Assembly (NCBI GenBank): GCA_028023455.1
Contig: JAQFVV010006451.1
Location: forward strand, 979,501 to 1,043,500
DNA: 64,000 bases
Reading direction: 5' to 3'
Source: Epiperipatus broadwayi
Taxonomy: Eukaryota; Onychophora; Udeonychophora; Euonychophora; Peripatidae
The notes under the pieces were generated by a model. The model had not been told where the DNA came from. It was given only the letters and a program-made list of their open reading frames with translations, and made no database searches. The position numbers and the translations under genes are program-made. Positions 24,144 through 36,865 of this stretch are shown piece after piece; the first letter of the stretch is position 1, and every line of letters begins with the position of its first letter.

Positions 24144-24155
24144 AATTATTGCTTT

Positions 24156-25600
24156 CATCAAAATCAACACCACTTCTACATTTTGCTGTATTTCTGCTGA
24201 CCCCCCCTCTTCTACTCACTTTTTAAAAATGAAATAAGAAAGAAGAAATTTTAAAAGTTTAAAGACAAATGATAAGAATGAAAATTTTCTACATAAATCT
24301 GTCAATTACAAATAGTAAAAGAGATTGTTAAAATTATATATCATTTAATTTTGTAAGTCAATATAAGGTAGTATTATGATAAGAAATCTAAAGAAACTCT
24401 GAAAACTTAAAAGTGACTATATTTTCCCCTCTTGGCCACTCCTCGTCCTTCTTCCAGTTTTTCAAAACCAAAGAAGAAATTGTACAGACAAGTAATACTA
24501 AAAGTTTGCAAGGTTTTTTGTCAATAAAAAGTAATGGAGACTTTAGATTCCACTTTGATTTTATAAATTATGTAGTAAATAAATCTGTTTTCCAAATCCA
24601 AAGAATCATTATTTTATTGATTAATCATGTCAATATGACATCAAAGCAGTGCTTTAAGAAAATAATTAAAGAGAAAATGGAATGTAGATAAATGACTACA
24701 TTGGTACTGATATTTTAATTAAAAGCTATAGTTAACAATTCACATGCAAATGTAAGACAAAATGCAAATCTATAAGAAAAGATATTCCAAAAATTGCAGT
24801 AGACCTATCAAATAAAAACAAACTGAATTACATGCATGATGCAATAAAAGAAGTAATTCTTGAAATTGAAACTTAACAATAAAACTGGAATTAATAGCAG
24901 ATAATTGTTGAATTTTCTGCTGCAAAAGTATAGTAAAAACTAGGAACAGATGTGCAATATGTTGGGGAAACGAATTTCTGATAATTGCTTTACGTGTAAT
25001 ACTTAAGTTTAATAAATGCTGGATTTTTTGAGTAATGTAGTAATTATTCAAAAATTAATTTTTTTAAAAGTACACACACACATATATATATATACCTATT
25101 TAAGGAGGTTTATTTAAACTTCTCTGTATCAATAATTTCAATCTCTGTGGGGAAGTTGCAATGTTTAGTGTCTATATAAATATGTTAGACCATAAATAAA
25201 GGTGGGATTCCATCTGTATTGTTAAAAGGAGGTTGCCTTGACAACAGTTTGAGATTGTTTATTGTTATCTATATTGGGTTTGTCTAAACAATGACTGGTT
25301 TTTAATGGTTATATATATTTGTAAGTATTATAGAAGTTTATTTAATTAAATTTTGGAAAAATAATGTCCTCATAAAAAGTTCTTATTTATGAATAATAAT
25401 TAAAATTGCTAGAATTAACTCTTAATATCTCTTCTACTAAAAATCAAGTTTTTGACTTGGCAAAAATTACAAACAAAATCAACTAATATTAATGCAATTT
25501 TGCCTGTTTTCTTAGTTGTTAAACTAACATAATCTTTTATTCTAGATTTAATATTAATTCAGATTATTAATTATTTTCACTCCAATCTTTCTTTTTATAT
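24156..25600. other. AT-rich DNA, no gene seen
   Basis: A TA tract lies at about 25080-25095. Weak old similarity of 25150-25300 to 13960-14080. No gene is supported. Confidence 0.55.
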
Positions 25601-27587
25601 TATAACAGTCGGAGATTTGAGTCTTACCATATCTGCACTACAGGGCGCCACCAGGCTATTTGAACCTGGAAAATTTATATAGTAGGCAGATACGTAAATT
25701 AAGATCCCACTTTATTTTATATTTTGACCATCAACCCATGCCACTAGCTCGTGGAGATGCAGAGATTTATGAAATATAAATTAAAAAATATATTTTTGTA
25801 TATTAAAAAAATAAGAGAAGCCACTGCCAGTAATAACACACACAAACATTTATTAAACATATATAAATTTAGAATTATTATTTTAGTATGTTTATTTTAA
25901 TTTTTTTATAAAACATTATAACTTTACTTTAAATTTTCATTTACAATTTAACTTTTTTATTTTATTTTAGAAGTTTGCACAGATGAATTTAATATTTTAT
26001 TAGTGTCGAGTATGGATACACTACATAGATTGCATTTGAAAAGAAAATATTTTATCCCTTATTTAACCTTAGGCCAAAAGTTCACAGTCAAACCAACATC
26101 AATCCATCTGATACATCGATGTATTCAATGCAGCATGAATATGACAGCACAATACCATACTGTCAGGAATGCACATCTGAACAGCATGGTTATAGAGAGG
26201 AATTGTCTCTCGTCCAGCACAGGAATGTTAGAAGAACAATAAAAAAAACTCCATAGGAAGGGATTGCAGTCCTTTTTGCTGTCTTACTATCCCATTCCAT
26301 AGGCTGAAGGGGTGATCCAAGGAGCAGGGAATACATCTGCTTCTGATGGTCATTTATGAAATGGGACTTATTTTGCCCATGTGCGGTGTATCATGTGATC
26401 CTGCACATAGCAGATCTCATGCTACATTGACTAATTACACCAATATATCCAATCGATTAACCCAATTTAACTACGAAACAAATAACCTAAGATTAACCCT
26501 CCCTTAATTAATTAATATAACTTTACAAATCTATGCAGCCATTCATACCCAACTTAAATTTAACATTTATTAAAAGTTGTTTAACAAACAAAAAAAATGA
26601 TCATAATAAAAACTTAAAAGAATGGAAAAAATAAATTAATGGAATGATTTTAAAAAAACAATACATTCAATAAAAATAATTAATAAATAATTTAGTTTGG
26701 TCAGATAGGAAATACTATTGCTATAATTGAAATACTGGGGAAGTTTTATATTTAATATTCATGAATTATCTAAAGTTCTTATGGTTTTAAAAAGTCCATA
26801 TTTTCTAGTTACTTGTAATTTGGAACGTGAATTCCCAGTTGCTGTCCTGATGAGATTAGTATGCAGTTAGCCATTGGTCCTTTATTGTAGCTGGTATTTT
26901 TTTTTTTGGGACCTGATGTCCTGTGGTCTGCAATATAGGAAAACAATTGATCATTTCTCTTTCTCCTTTTTTTAGTAAAACTGAAGGGATTGAAGAGTGT
27001 GTCTTTTCAATCCCTTCACCTTCAACTCTCTCCGCACTAACACATATAGCACACCTCTTCTTTCACATCTCTTTTTTTCCTCCTTTTTATTTCCAAACTT
27101 TTTGATTTTATATTAAACTTTCAGATCCAGTGGACATTATGTCATGACGATGATGATCCTTCATTGAGGTCCATTTCCTGAGGGATTTCTTTTATTGGCT
27201 ATTAGTTTCTTTTGTTTTTTCTCTCCTATCTGACCTTTCATTATACATTTTGCAATGCCCAAGGGCTAGTTACTTTTACTAATTGAAATTAATCATTTCC
27301 ATATTACACAATAGCATTAATTAAATTATATACATTCTTAAAGATATATTTTTATCTTTAAATCTTTTAAGTTCTTTTTTTCTGAAAATTTAGTTTTAAA
27401 ATATCTTTTTTTCTTAATAAAGTTTTCTTTTAATAATTTTTTCATCTGTGCGATTTTATATATATACAAGTTTAAGATAAATTAATTTTCAATTTTTAAT
27501 TCTTAAAAAAAAAGTTTTTATCTGTGAACTTTTATTTTTAATTTTATTTATATTTATTAGAATGTAACGGCATGTATGCCCATTACA
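25601..27587 (-). mobile_element. Solo LTR B (A-E family)
   Basis: About 2.0 kb, minus-oriented: its 5' end on the minus strand is TGTAATGGGCATACATGCCG and its 3' end is ..CGACTGTTATA. Both flanks read ATAT. Same blocks as A, C, D and E, including GTCTTACCATATCTGC, CAGGCTATTTGAACCTGG and the AATATAAAA TATA-like site at about 27107-27116 (complement). No coding sequence and no partner LTR. Confidence 0.8.
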
Positions 27588-27879
27588 ATATATTATATAC
27601 ATATTTAAGAAGTAAAAATAGTGTGTGTTTTTTTAAAATAAATGAATTTCTATCATGCTTGTTGCTATAAGCTTACAAATAGCTAAGTTTCTTTACTCAG
27701 CTTTAAAAAAATTAATTACTTAATATTTATGAGAAGAAAATATTTTAAATTTAAACCAAGACTATAAAAAATTAACAATCTGGAATTGTTTAGAGGCTTG
27801 AATAGATAAAAAACAATTTTGATAAAATAAATTTAACAGCTAAGGTTGCAAAAGAGTACTTAGACAATTACATCAGGGT
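27588..27879. other. AT-rich spacer
   Basis: Lies between solo LTR B and the Gypsy remnant. Nothing is recognised. Confidence 0.5.
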
Positions 27880-28871
27880 CATCTTTAGAGCTAAAATCCT
27901 GGCATGCAACTATGTATGTTGGCCAGGAATAAGTAAAGACCTTAGTGCATATTAAAGAGTGTAAAATCACAGCAGATCAACTGCCACAAAAATATATCTC
28001 ATGGACCACCCTGGAGAAAGCTTGGGAAAGAATCCACATTGACTATGTCAGTCCATGGAAAGAACATTATTATTTAGTAGTGGTGGATTCAGATAGTCAT
28101 GGAACTAAATACTAAGTTATAAAAAATATTAGTTCATTGGTAACTATTGAGAAACTTAAAGAGATATTCACTACACATGGAGCACCAGAGATTCTCATGC
28201 CATATAGGTACTGCTTTCTGCTTGGAGAAATTTGAAGATTTTATTAATGAATGGGAGATAAATCATATAAAATCACTAATGTATCATCCCAAGCCAAATG
28301 GAATTACTGAGAAGGTGTTCCAAAATATAAAAAAAAGCTTAAACGAGGTTAAAACTGAAAATATAAATAAAGCCTTATTTGAAATATTATCAACATTGTA
28401 TCAACACAGTGCCACTGGGAAAATGCCAGCAGAATGTTTGTTTCAAAGAAAAATAAGGAATAAATTGAAAATCCTGTTACCTACCTGACAAAGAATTAAT
28501 GAAACAATAATGATAGGGAGAAAGTTCAAAATAGATGACAACATTTGTTTATTAAATAAATTAAAAAAGACTTGGGAGAAAGCAACCATTATGAATAGTA
28601 TGGTGAATCAAATGGTGAAATTGAAATGGAAGAGGGCATAAAACTTTGGAAGCATAAAAAGCAGCTGAGAAGACAATATCAGTCAACTGTAAATAATAGA
28701 ATCAGTGGAGAAGCAACTGGCAATAACATTGAAGCAAGATCTACAGCATCAGTCAGTCCAGAGATCTACAACTCTGAAGAAAAAGAACTGTTGATCAATG
28801 GTGACTTATCTGAAAATGAGATAGCTACCCTGAAATTACTATTGAGACACAGCAAAGACTGTCAGCATTGA
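27880..28871 (+). pseudogene. Gypsy-type pol remnant (integrase)
   Basis: The remnant of the integrase end of a Gypsy-class pol. First comes a decayed zinc-binding and core part with WPGISKD and AWERIHIDYVSPWKEHYYL, where the IDYV..P Asp is the first catalytic residue of the usual core. A stop and frame change follow, then an open stretch (28147-28488) with CHIGTAFCLEKFEDF, where the second Asp region has decayed, and SLMYHPKPNGITEKV, the conserved YHP..NG..E block with the catalytic Glu. GKMPAECLF then matches the usual G.SP.E..F. A last open piece at 28626-28871 (..NEIATLKLLLRHSKDCQH) is the C-terminal tail. The upstream protease and reverse transcriptase are absent. Just downstream lie a polypurine tract and a probable 3' LTR. 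Confidence 0.85.
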
Positions 28872-28933
28872 TCAAGAACCAGAAACTTTTCTGCTCATCT
28901 CAAAGTCTATGTTAGATGAAGAATCATACTTCT

Positions 28934-28948
28934 GGAGTGGGGGAGGAG
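28934..28948 (+). promoter_or_regulatory. Polypurine tract of the Gypsy remnant
   Basis: GGAGTGGGGGAGGAG lies directly before a TG, about 60 bases after the end of the pol remnant. This is where plus-strand priming occurs in LTR retrotransposons. Confidence 0.7.
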
Positions 28949-31744
28949 TGCAGTGGATCAAGCTATATATATATATATATATATATATATTGTAACAGGC
29001 ACATATGCCGTTACATTATTTCTTTTTTAAATTAGACATGAAAAATAAAAGTTCGCAAATAAAAACTTCTTTTTTAATAATTAAAAATTGAAAATTAAAA
29101 ATCATCTAAACTCAGACAGATGAAAAATTATTAAATGAAAACTTTATTAAAAAAAAAAAGAAAGTTTTAAAACTAAATATTAAGAAAAAGACTTAAAATA
29201 TTTAAAGATAAAAAAAAAATTATTGAAAAATGGAAATGATTATTTTAATTAGTCCAAGTGAACTAGCCCTTGGGCATTTCATAATATATAATCAAAGGTC
29301 AGATAAGATAAAAAAACAATGGGAACAGAATGGCCAATAAAAGAAATCACTCAGGAATCAGACCTCAGTGAAAAGACCATCACCATCGTCATGATGTAAT
29401 GTCCACTGGATCTGAAAGTTACCATAAAAAGTGAGTGAAAATTAATTTAAGGAGAGATGTGTGATGGCAGTGGTGATATGTGTTAGTTAGTGCAGAGTTG
29501 AAGGAGAAGGGATTGAAAAGATGCACTCTTCAATCCCTTCAGTTCTGCTAAAAATAAAAAAAGAGAAATGACCAATCGTTTTCTACATTGAGGACCAGCT
29601 AAAGTAAAAGACCTCCGGATGATCAATAAAATGGCCAACAGAATACCAATCTCTTTAGGATGGCGTGGGAATTCATGTTCAAATGGCAAGCAACAGATAA
29701 AGATGGATTTTTTAAAAACGTAAGAACTTTATGAACATTTTTAAAACAATAACTCTAAGTATAAAATTTTCACAGTATTTAAAATAATTGCAATAGAAAT
29801 TCCTATCTGACCAAACGTAATCAGTCATTAATTATTTGATTGAATGTTAAATCATTTCCATTTTTATAAATATTTTTATTAATATTTATTGTATAAATTA
29901 CTTAAATGCATTAAATTTAAGTTGGGTATAGACGCTTGCTTGGATTCATTAACGGTTAATTATGTTTTTGTTTTCATATTTGATTAAAATATATAGACAT
30001 TCGGTAAATAATGATACCTTATGGTGAGTATCTAAAATGTATTTATTTTGGATGTCTTTTAAGTTATTTCTGTCAATGCGGCATCTTATGATGAATGCCA
30101 TTGGGTTTCTTGTAAATTTCCCTCTGCAATTCCATCAATGACTTTATATTTTGATCATTTATGTTTATTTTGAAATGTTTTTAACCGTGTAATCTGTGTA
30201 GCTGATCTATACTCAACATTAAAAAAACACACTTTTATAAAATTCATCTGTGTGAAATTATATAAATGTTAAACTTAAGTCGAGCGTGAATGGCTATATA
30301 GATTTGTAAAGTTATATTAATTAATTAAGGGCAGGTTATCTTAGGTTATTTGTTTCATAGTTAAATTGGGTCAATGGATTGGATATATTGGTGTAATTAG
30401 TAGAGGTAGTGTGAGATTCGCTACATGCAGGATCTCAGCATACGCTGCACATCCCCTGTTTGCCTATGGAATGGGATAGTAAGACGGAAAACACAGTCCC
30501 TTCCTGTGGAGTTATTTTATTATTGTTCTTCTTGTCAGACAGATGTAGCATTCCTGTCTAGACGAGAATCAATATCTTCTATAATCATGTTGTTCAGATG
30601 CACATTCCTGACAGTATGGTATTTGTGCTGTTATATTCATGCTACATTGAATACATTGATATATCAGATAGATTGGCATTGGTTTGACTGTGAACTTTTG
30701 GCCTAAGGTTAAATAAGGGATAGAATATTTTCTTTTCAAATGAAATCTATGTAGTCTATTCATACTCGACATTTAAATAAATATATTAAACTTATCTGTG
30801 CAAACTTATAAGAGTTAAAATGTAAATTAAATTCTAAAAAACCAAGTTAAAATGTAAACTAAATAATAAAGTAAAAGTTATACTAAAATAATTTTAAATC
30901 TTATATATGTTTAAATAAATGTTTGTGTGTTATTTCTGGCAGTGGCTTCTATTATTTTTTAATATTGAAATATTCTTAGATAAGAATTTACAAAATATAA
31001 ATCTCTGCTGTTCCACTGAGCTAGTGGCATGGGCTGATGGTCTGAATAAAACATGTAAAAAAAAATTTTTTTTAACTTATGTACCTGCCTACTATATAAA
31101 TTATCTAGGTTCAAGTAGCCTAGTGGCGCTCTGTATGGCAGATACGGTAAGACCCCATTCCATCAGACCATTATAATATATATATGTGTGTGTGTGTGTG
31201 ACAATAAATGTACAATAATTGTGTAAAATAAAAATAATAACTTTGCACAATAATTATGTATAATGATTGTGAAATAATTATAAATATATAGATAACTGTG
31301 TAACAATAAATGTGTAGCAATGTAACTATCTATGTGTAGCAATGTTGTTAGGTCATAGAGTTGCACAGACCTTATAAGGTTAGGGAACTGTAAAAAACAC
31401 CATATATTGTGAGGAGTGTAAAATATACCATGTGTATGTAAAAAATGTCATTTATGGTAAGGTATGTAAAATCTCCAGAAATCTTGAGCGGTATATAAAC
31501 CCCCAGAATTTGATCTGAATGTTCTGGTATTAATGTAATGCAAAGAATTCTGTCTCTGTAAGTACAAAAGTAAAACTAGGGTTTATTATGTGCAGGTTAC
31601 CATGACCTTTTATTATTTTAATGCACATTAATAAGACTATGAACATTTGTAAATATGACCATATGTTATTTAAATTAAACTATTATCTTTCTATCTCAAT
31701 TCTATCTTTGTCAATTATTTACTTGCTGCTCACAGGACACAGCA
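28949..31744 (+). mobile_element. 3' LTR of the Gypsy remnant, interrupted by solo LTR D
   Basis: The LTR begins TGCAGTGGATCAAGC right after the polypurine tract, runs into a TA tract, and is interrupted by D (28991-31175). It seems to resume at 31176 (ATATATGTGTG..). The resumed part has a TATA box (TATATAAA, 31492-31499), a GTCTCTGTAAGT stretch and an AATTAAAC..TTGCTGCTCACAGGACACAGCA end, giving a TG..CA element of about 610 bases without D. The 3' boundary near 31744 is my estimate, because there is no second copy to compare. Confidence 0.5.
28991..31175 (+). mobile_element. Solo LTR D (A-E family)
   Basis: About 2.2 kb, plus-oriented, from TGTAACAGGCACATATGCCG to ..CAGACCATTATA, with ATAT on both sides inside a TA tract. 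It carries the CAAGTGAACTAGCCCTTGGG, CAATCCCTTCAGTT and GTCCACTGGATCTGAAAGTT blocks and the 3' block ending GCAGATACGGTAAGACC. A tract of about 330 bases at about 29915-30245 is shared only with E. No coding sequence. It lies within the 3' LTR of the Gypsy remnant. Confidence 0.82.
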
Positions 31745-33039
31745 GTAATCAAAAGTGCTACTGATTATTTAAAATATATATTTTATTATTTAAAATTATT
31801 TGGAACTTATATATATATAATCAAATAACCACTGGCAGGTAGTTAACAATTTGACAATTTTTTCATTATTATTTTGCCATTTAGCTAAGAGAATATTCAT
31901 GTAAATAAATAATTTACTGACATAATTGTAATTTTGTGTTCTAAATAAACACGTTACACGCACATACATTTAATCTAATAGCACATTTGTAAAAATTAAT
32001 TTCCTTCTACTAAGAATAGGTATATTTATATATATTATAACCTATCAAAGATGAGAAGAACTCACTAATCAACCGCACGCACGCATCTTGGGTATAGCCC
32101 GCCTCAGGATCGATGATGGAAGGACATAGCATATTAACAATAATTTCCAGGGTGCCAAATTGCAACCTCAATGAAACTTGTTTATGCCAATCATTATTAA
32201 TCAATAATCTATTTAATAAGTAAATATAATATCAAATGAATGGGTTAATAACTAATTATTAAGTGAATAAAAACACTGGGAGCATTATTACAAATAATAC
32301 TAATAATCTCATAGAATTTTACATTAATTTGGAGAGTAGGAAAATTTAAACTCAACTCCCAACTGTAATTTACATCTCTCAGCACTCTCCCATCCATTTA
32401 CCATCAAATTCACAATTTTAAAGAATTAAAATATTTCTATGACCATCTTCATCCTCCTTATCCATCCCTCCATCACACTCGCATTCATAGGTCATCCGTA
32501 CTACTATTTCATTTCACTCTAAATTTTCCATCTTGCTAGCTCTCATTCCCCTCTGATAATCTTTCCTCAGGGCTTTAAAATAGTAAGGCATGAAAAACCA
32601 TACACTCAATTACTAATTATTGGTGATAGTTAAATACTCTACCAGTAATTACATCCATAGTTGACCTTGGCTGAATCTAATATAGCCAATGTCCACTTAC
32701 TCTAAATTTTTAATAATTAAGATTATGTTTCTAAATATAAATTTTGAAAGTAACATATTATAAACACTTTGATAATTAAAAATATTATTAACACGTTCAT
32801 CTGGGAAGGTATTTGAATACAGTGGATGGATAAAGGATTTCATGTCCACCCACTGCACTCTATATCACACAATAATCCTACCACATATTACAAATCTTTA
32901 ATTTAAATGTGCTGAATTATTCTATTATCATTCTTCAATTGTGAATTAAATTCTGCAATGTTCAAAGAATTTTATAAATAATCTTTTAAATAAATTTTTA
33001 CCTCGTATGATTTTACAAAGTAAATTATGCTTTAAAATT
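31745..33039. other. AT-rich DNA, no gene seen
   Basis: No supported feature. Short chance frames only. Confidence 0.55.
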
Positions 33040-33532
33040 AAGTGATGGTCTATCAGTGCATGATTAGGATTTCTAGAATTTATTAGACCATAAAACTGGC
33101 TGAGAAAACTTTTTAGTGATTGGGAAACTTATTTCAATCAATGTCAGAGATACTTGCCAAGGAAGATGATGACTCGAATTTGGGATGGTCCTGGAATAAC
33201 AATATGAGATTATCAGATAAACATTTGTTTTGAATAAAAGTTGGAATTCTACCGAGTGGCTTATTCCTTAGGCTAATCAAAGATTTTGTTACATGCTTCA
33301 CCCTTTTGAGTTGCATTTGCTTGATGTCTCAAGAGCCTCCTTCTATTATATTGTTACAGGTCAACCTCCTTGAGTTGGAGTTAACTGTTTAACGGCCTAG
33401 AGCCTTTTTGTCTTAATAGTGGGATATTTCAAATTCTCTGGGTTTTGTTTATCATTTGTTTAACTACTTGTATAAATTGTAAATATTTTTGTTATTAATA
33501 AAGTTTTTATTATAAAATTAAAAAAAAAAACA
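33040..33532 (+). mobile_element. 3' end of an A-tailed retroposed sequence
   Basis: The segment ends ..TTATTAATAAAGTTTTTATT followed within 15 bases by a run of ten A, as in a copied, polyadenylated transcript. The upstream 450 bases are less AT-rich than the surroundings, with the 3' untranslated look of a LINE or processed pseudogene (broken frames such as EDDDSNLGWSWNNN). The 5' limit is not defined and no target duplication was found. Confidence 0.4.
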
Positions 33533-36220
33533 GTGAGATGTAGACAAAAGTTTATTTTAAAACAACAATTTTATTAACAAAGAGAAAATAATAATAAAAA
33601 AATATCTACATTATTTACAAGTTTCCACAATGTTTTTCCCCTGTTCTTCAACTGTATATAAAACAAAATTTCTAAATTAAATAGCTAATCTTGTGACATT
33701 ATAAAATAATAAATATTATTAATCCTTACTGGACTGAGTTTACAATTGCCATGGGATAAAAAAATAATTATACTATTTACTTTAACAATTCTTAATATTG
33801 AGATATAATAAATATTAAATTTATTCCTAAATGATTTATTTTACAATTAAACATACGATTTATGAAGATAACTCTTTCTATGATAAAAAACTAATAATTT
33901 ACACTAATTAGTACGCCTCAATTATATGCCTTAAATTGAAGATATATTGATCATTCTCTTACATGCAAAACATCAAGTACTAATGTGCCTACAATAATAA
34001 TACTTCAGTTGGCTACCATTCCAGCAAAGTTCCCAGCTGGTTGTATGTAGCACTTTGGATACGCATTGCTTACCATAGTTCTTTTCTGCGTTTTAATTCT
34101 TAAACTCTATATTTAATCTTATCATTATTCTTGACTCTTATTAATGAAAAGGTATTTTTCTCTTATTTGGATCTTTGCCAACCCTCATGTTAATGCTGAC
34201 TTCGTTTTCTTACGGATGTACTTTATATAAAGGACAAAAGAATATAAGTTATGAATTTGATATTTCTTGATGAGTGTGTGTTAATTGTGCGATTTATTGT
34301 GCTGAGACATTCCGTTATTTAAATGCTTTATTTCATTAAGATAAAGATATGCTACGATTCATTGCTAGTCATACAGAGATACATGGATATGCCTAACACA
34401 TTCTGGCCATCAATAAAGAAATCATCTTACGGTGTAGAAATAACAAAGTGGGAAACTCATCCACTACATCTAAATATTTAATAAAATTTTTATTAAATAT
34501 CTTACTGAGCGAGCTAAGCTACGATTTCACTAGTTAGATGATGATTCTTTAACCAACTATGTATACAAAGGTCTCACACTAGTTTGTGCACGTATAAAAA
34601 TTTTACACTTAAACTACCTCCCCGAAATATTGCACTGACACACCAGCCCACAATTCTCTAAGCATATATCAGTTTACGTCTAATTTAATTTAACTTTTAT
34701 GATAATAATAATAATAATAAAATAAAAAATGCATATCATTTGCAAAATTATCTTTCTGCACTTTTAGAACATCGTTATTGCATTTTCTCACAACATGCAT
34801 TCCCTCTGTAAACATAATATCTACATGCATAAATATTTAATAATAATACCTGATCTTTTAAAAACACTTTGTATAATAAACGTTCTTATTTATATCTCTC
34901 ATTCTTTTAATTAAGGATAAAGCATCAATTCAATATTTGAATAAGGCATATTTTAAAATTTTAGACTAACTCAACAAATAAAACTTTAATATAAGTTAAA
35001 TTCAAACTTAGGCATATGATTACTCTTTTGCTAATCTACCTAAATTTAATACTAGGAAAATAATAATAACAAGTAATAAAATTATACTTAAACAGTTTTC
35101 CTAGATCACCATCTGGACCGTCCTTGCATATTTTGATGTAGCTGCAAATCTCATTTAATTTTGTGTTTTATTTTATTTTGTTCTGCGTGCACACGTACTG
35201 AATTCGATAATCCATTGGGAAATTCTGATACGTTTTAATGAATTAATCCTTGAGATTTATTATTTATGTTCAAAGTTTTAGCACATAATCCATTTTCTTT
35301 TGGAATGCCTAAACTATTAATCCAAGGGCCTTGTTTTTATGAAATCATTTTAGATATTGGTAATCCTTCTGATTGAATGCAACCATTTTTCATTTCATAT
35401 TAAATTCTTTATTCATTTTAGATTTCTTACATGTTATAGTGGCAGATAACCAGCTTTCTGCTCAGACGTATACGTTGGTTTAATATAGCTTCACTGAAAG
35501 AAGTCTATTTATCCATGTATTTCTTCATAAATTCTGAAAATATTTCTTTAATTTTGTTAAAGGTGGATAGCATCCTTAGTTAGTTACTAATTATATTTCT
35601 TTTCCTTTATTGGTCATTTATTTTCATTGATGAGTGGTTACTTTAATTCACAGCAATACCGTAAGTATTTCAAATGGGATTTAACATTAAGTTCAACACT
35701 TATTTTTAATAAAACCAAAAATTATCTTCTTTCAGAATTTTTGATAATACAAATAATAAGATCCATTCATTTCAATAAATACAAGTTTGAAATACAAATT
35801 CATAAAATACAGTGTTTCCTCCATTTCCTCCAGCAAAGTTATCTCTGCGGTTTAAGCTTCATTGTTTGCTAAAATTGCTTATAGTTGTATGGAAAGAAAT
35901 CATGAAATTGGTCAACTTCAAGAGAAACAAGTGTATGCCCAATATAAAACTTTACTCAATGATCATTTCTTACAATATTACTAAATATTTGATGATGTTT
36001 TTCATTCAGAAAACGAAACCAGAATAATAATATAAGTCTTAAAATTTTAGTATTAAAAATTTTATAATTTAACCCGACAAGATTCCTCTAGATAGCTTAA
36101 TAATGAAAAGAGCCCTCCTAAAGGACGGATTTACTTTTTATACTGTCTGGACCCCTCCCCCCCACTTCAATTTTTGAATGATTGATTTGCCAAACTAATT
36201 ATATCTAAATTTTAACTGTT
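33533..36220. other. AT-rich DNA, no gene seen
   Basis: No repeat, RNA or coding feature that I can support over 2.7 kb. A short ATA/ATAA-rich tract lies at about 34700-34720. Confidence 0.55.
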
Positions 36221-36234
36221 TGATTCCTATTGTT
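36221..36234. repeat. Target-site duplication, 3' side of LINE
   Basis: TGATTCCTATTGTT, identical to 39354-39367. Together they bracket the minus-strand LINE. Confidence 0.85.
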
Positions 36235-36446
36235 CATTTCATTTCAACAAAAAAATTTTATTAGTAATAAATAGTGACTACATTTTGATAATGGATAAGT
36301 TAATGAATAACTTGTACAATAATATTATAAAAAGTTCTGATTAACATATGGCTAGAATATGTTAGTTAGTGGTTGTTATACACTTATGTGGTTAGGTATA
36401 ATGAAGGGTTTGTGTAGAATATGAGAAACTGAGAACTTGATGAATG

Positions 36447-36608
36447 TTATAGAAGAGATATTATTTTATGGTCAGTCTTATAGTGATGTTTGGTTTCGCC
36501 CATAAGAAGTATATGTGGGGAGCAGAGTGAGAGCCAGTTTTTAATAGCAAGAACTCTATCGATTGAGTTGATGCCGCGAATGTTTATGCCAGCTATTTTG
36601 CAGAACAT
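36447..36608 (-). pseudogene. LINE ORF2 start, truncated endonuclease
   Basis: The frame opens with ATG six bases after the ORF1 stop and reads MFCKIAGINIRGINSIDRV .. IKNWLSLCSPHILLMGETK, then ends in a stop after 53 codons. This is the N-terminal block of an apurinic-type endonuclease: the N in NIRGI and the E in GET correspond to the first metal and catalytic residues of the family. After about codon 42 the sequence no longer looks like endonuclease, which marks the internal deletion that removed the rest of ORF2. Confidence 0.75.
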
Positions 36609-36614
36609 GATAGA

Positions 36615-36848
36615 TTAATCCAAACCGTCCTCAGCAAAGTGATCCAAGTGAATGTGGGACATCTCTATATTAATGAGGTCTGATGTTGTTAGGCAGTCAG
36701 AGACTTGTGATTGAACTTGTAGATGGCTTGGTGATATATTTGTTGGTTGAGGAATCGCATCCATGAAGTCTTCGGTGTCTGATGGAGTAGAGTAATCTGT
36801 CTGAGAATCATCGGGAGAATCAATGGTATCTAAGGTTGTAAGATCCAT
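36615..36848 (-). pseudogene. LINE ORF1, C-terminal segment
   Basis: A 77-codon open segment, acidic and Ser/Thr/Asp-rich (DSPDDSQTDYSTPSDTEDF..), ending in the ORF1 stop just before the ORF2 ATG. It is in the same frame as the zinc-knuckle segment but separated from it by a stretch read in another frame, so ORF1 carries two compensating frame changes. A preceding KKRK-like basic patch could be nuclear targeting, which is inference. Confidence 0.65.
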
Positions 36849-36865
36849 GGTTTTCCTCTTTTTTT

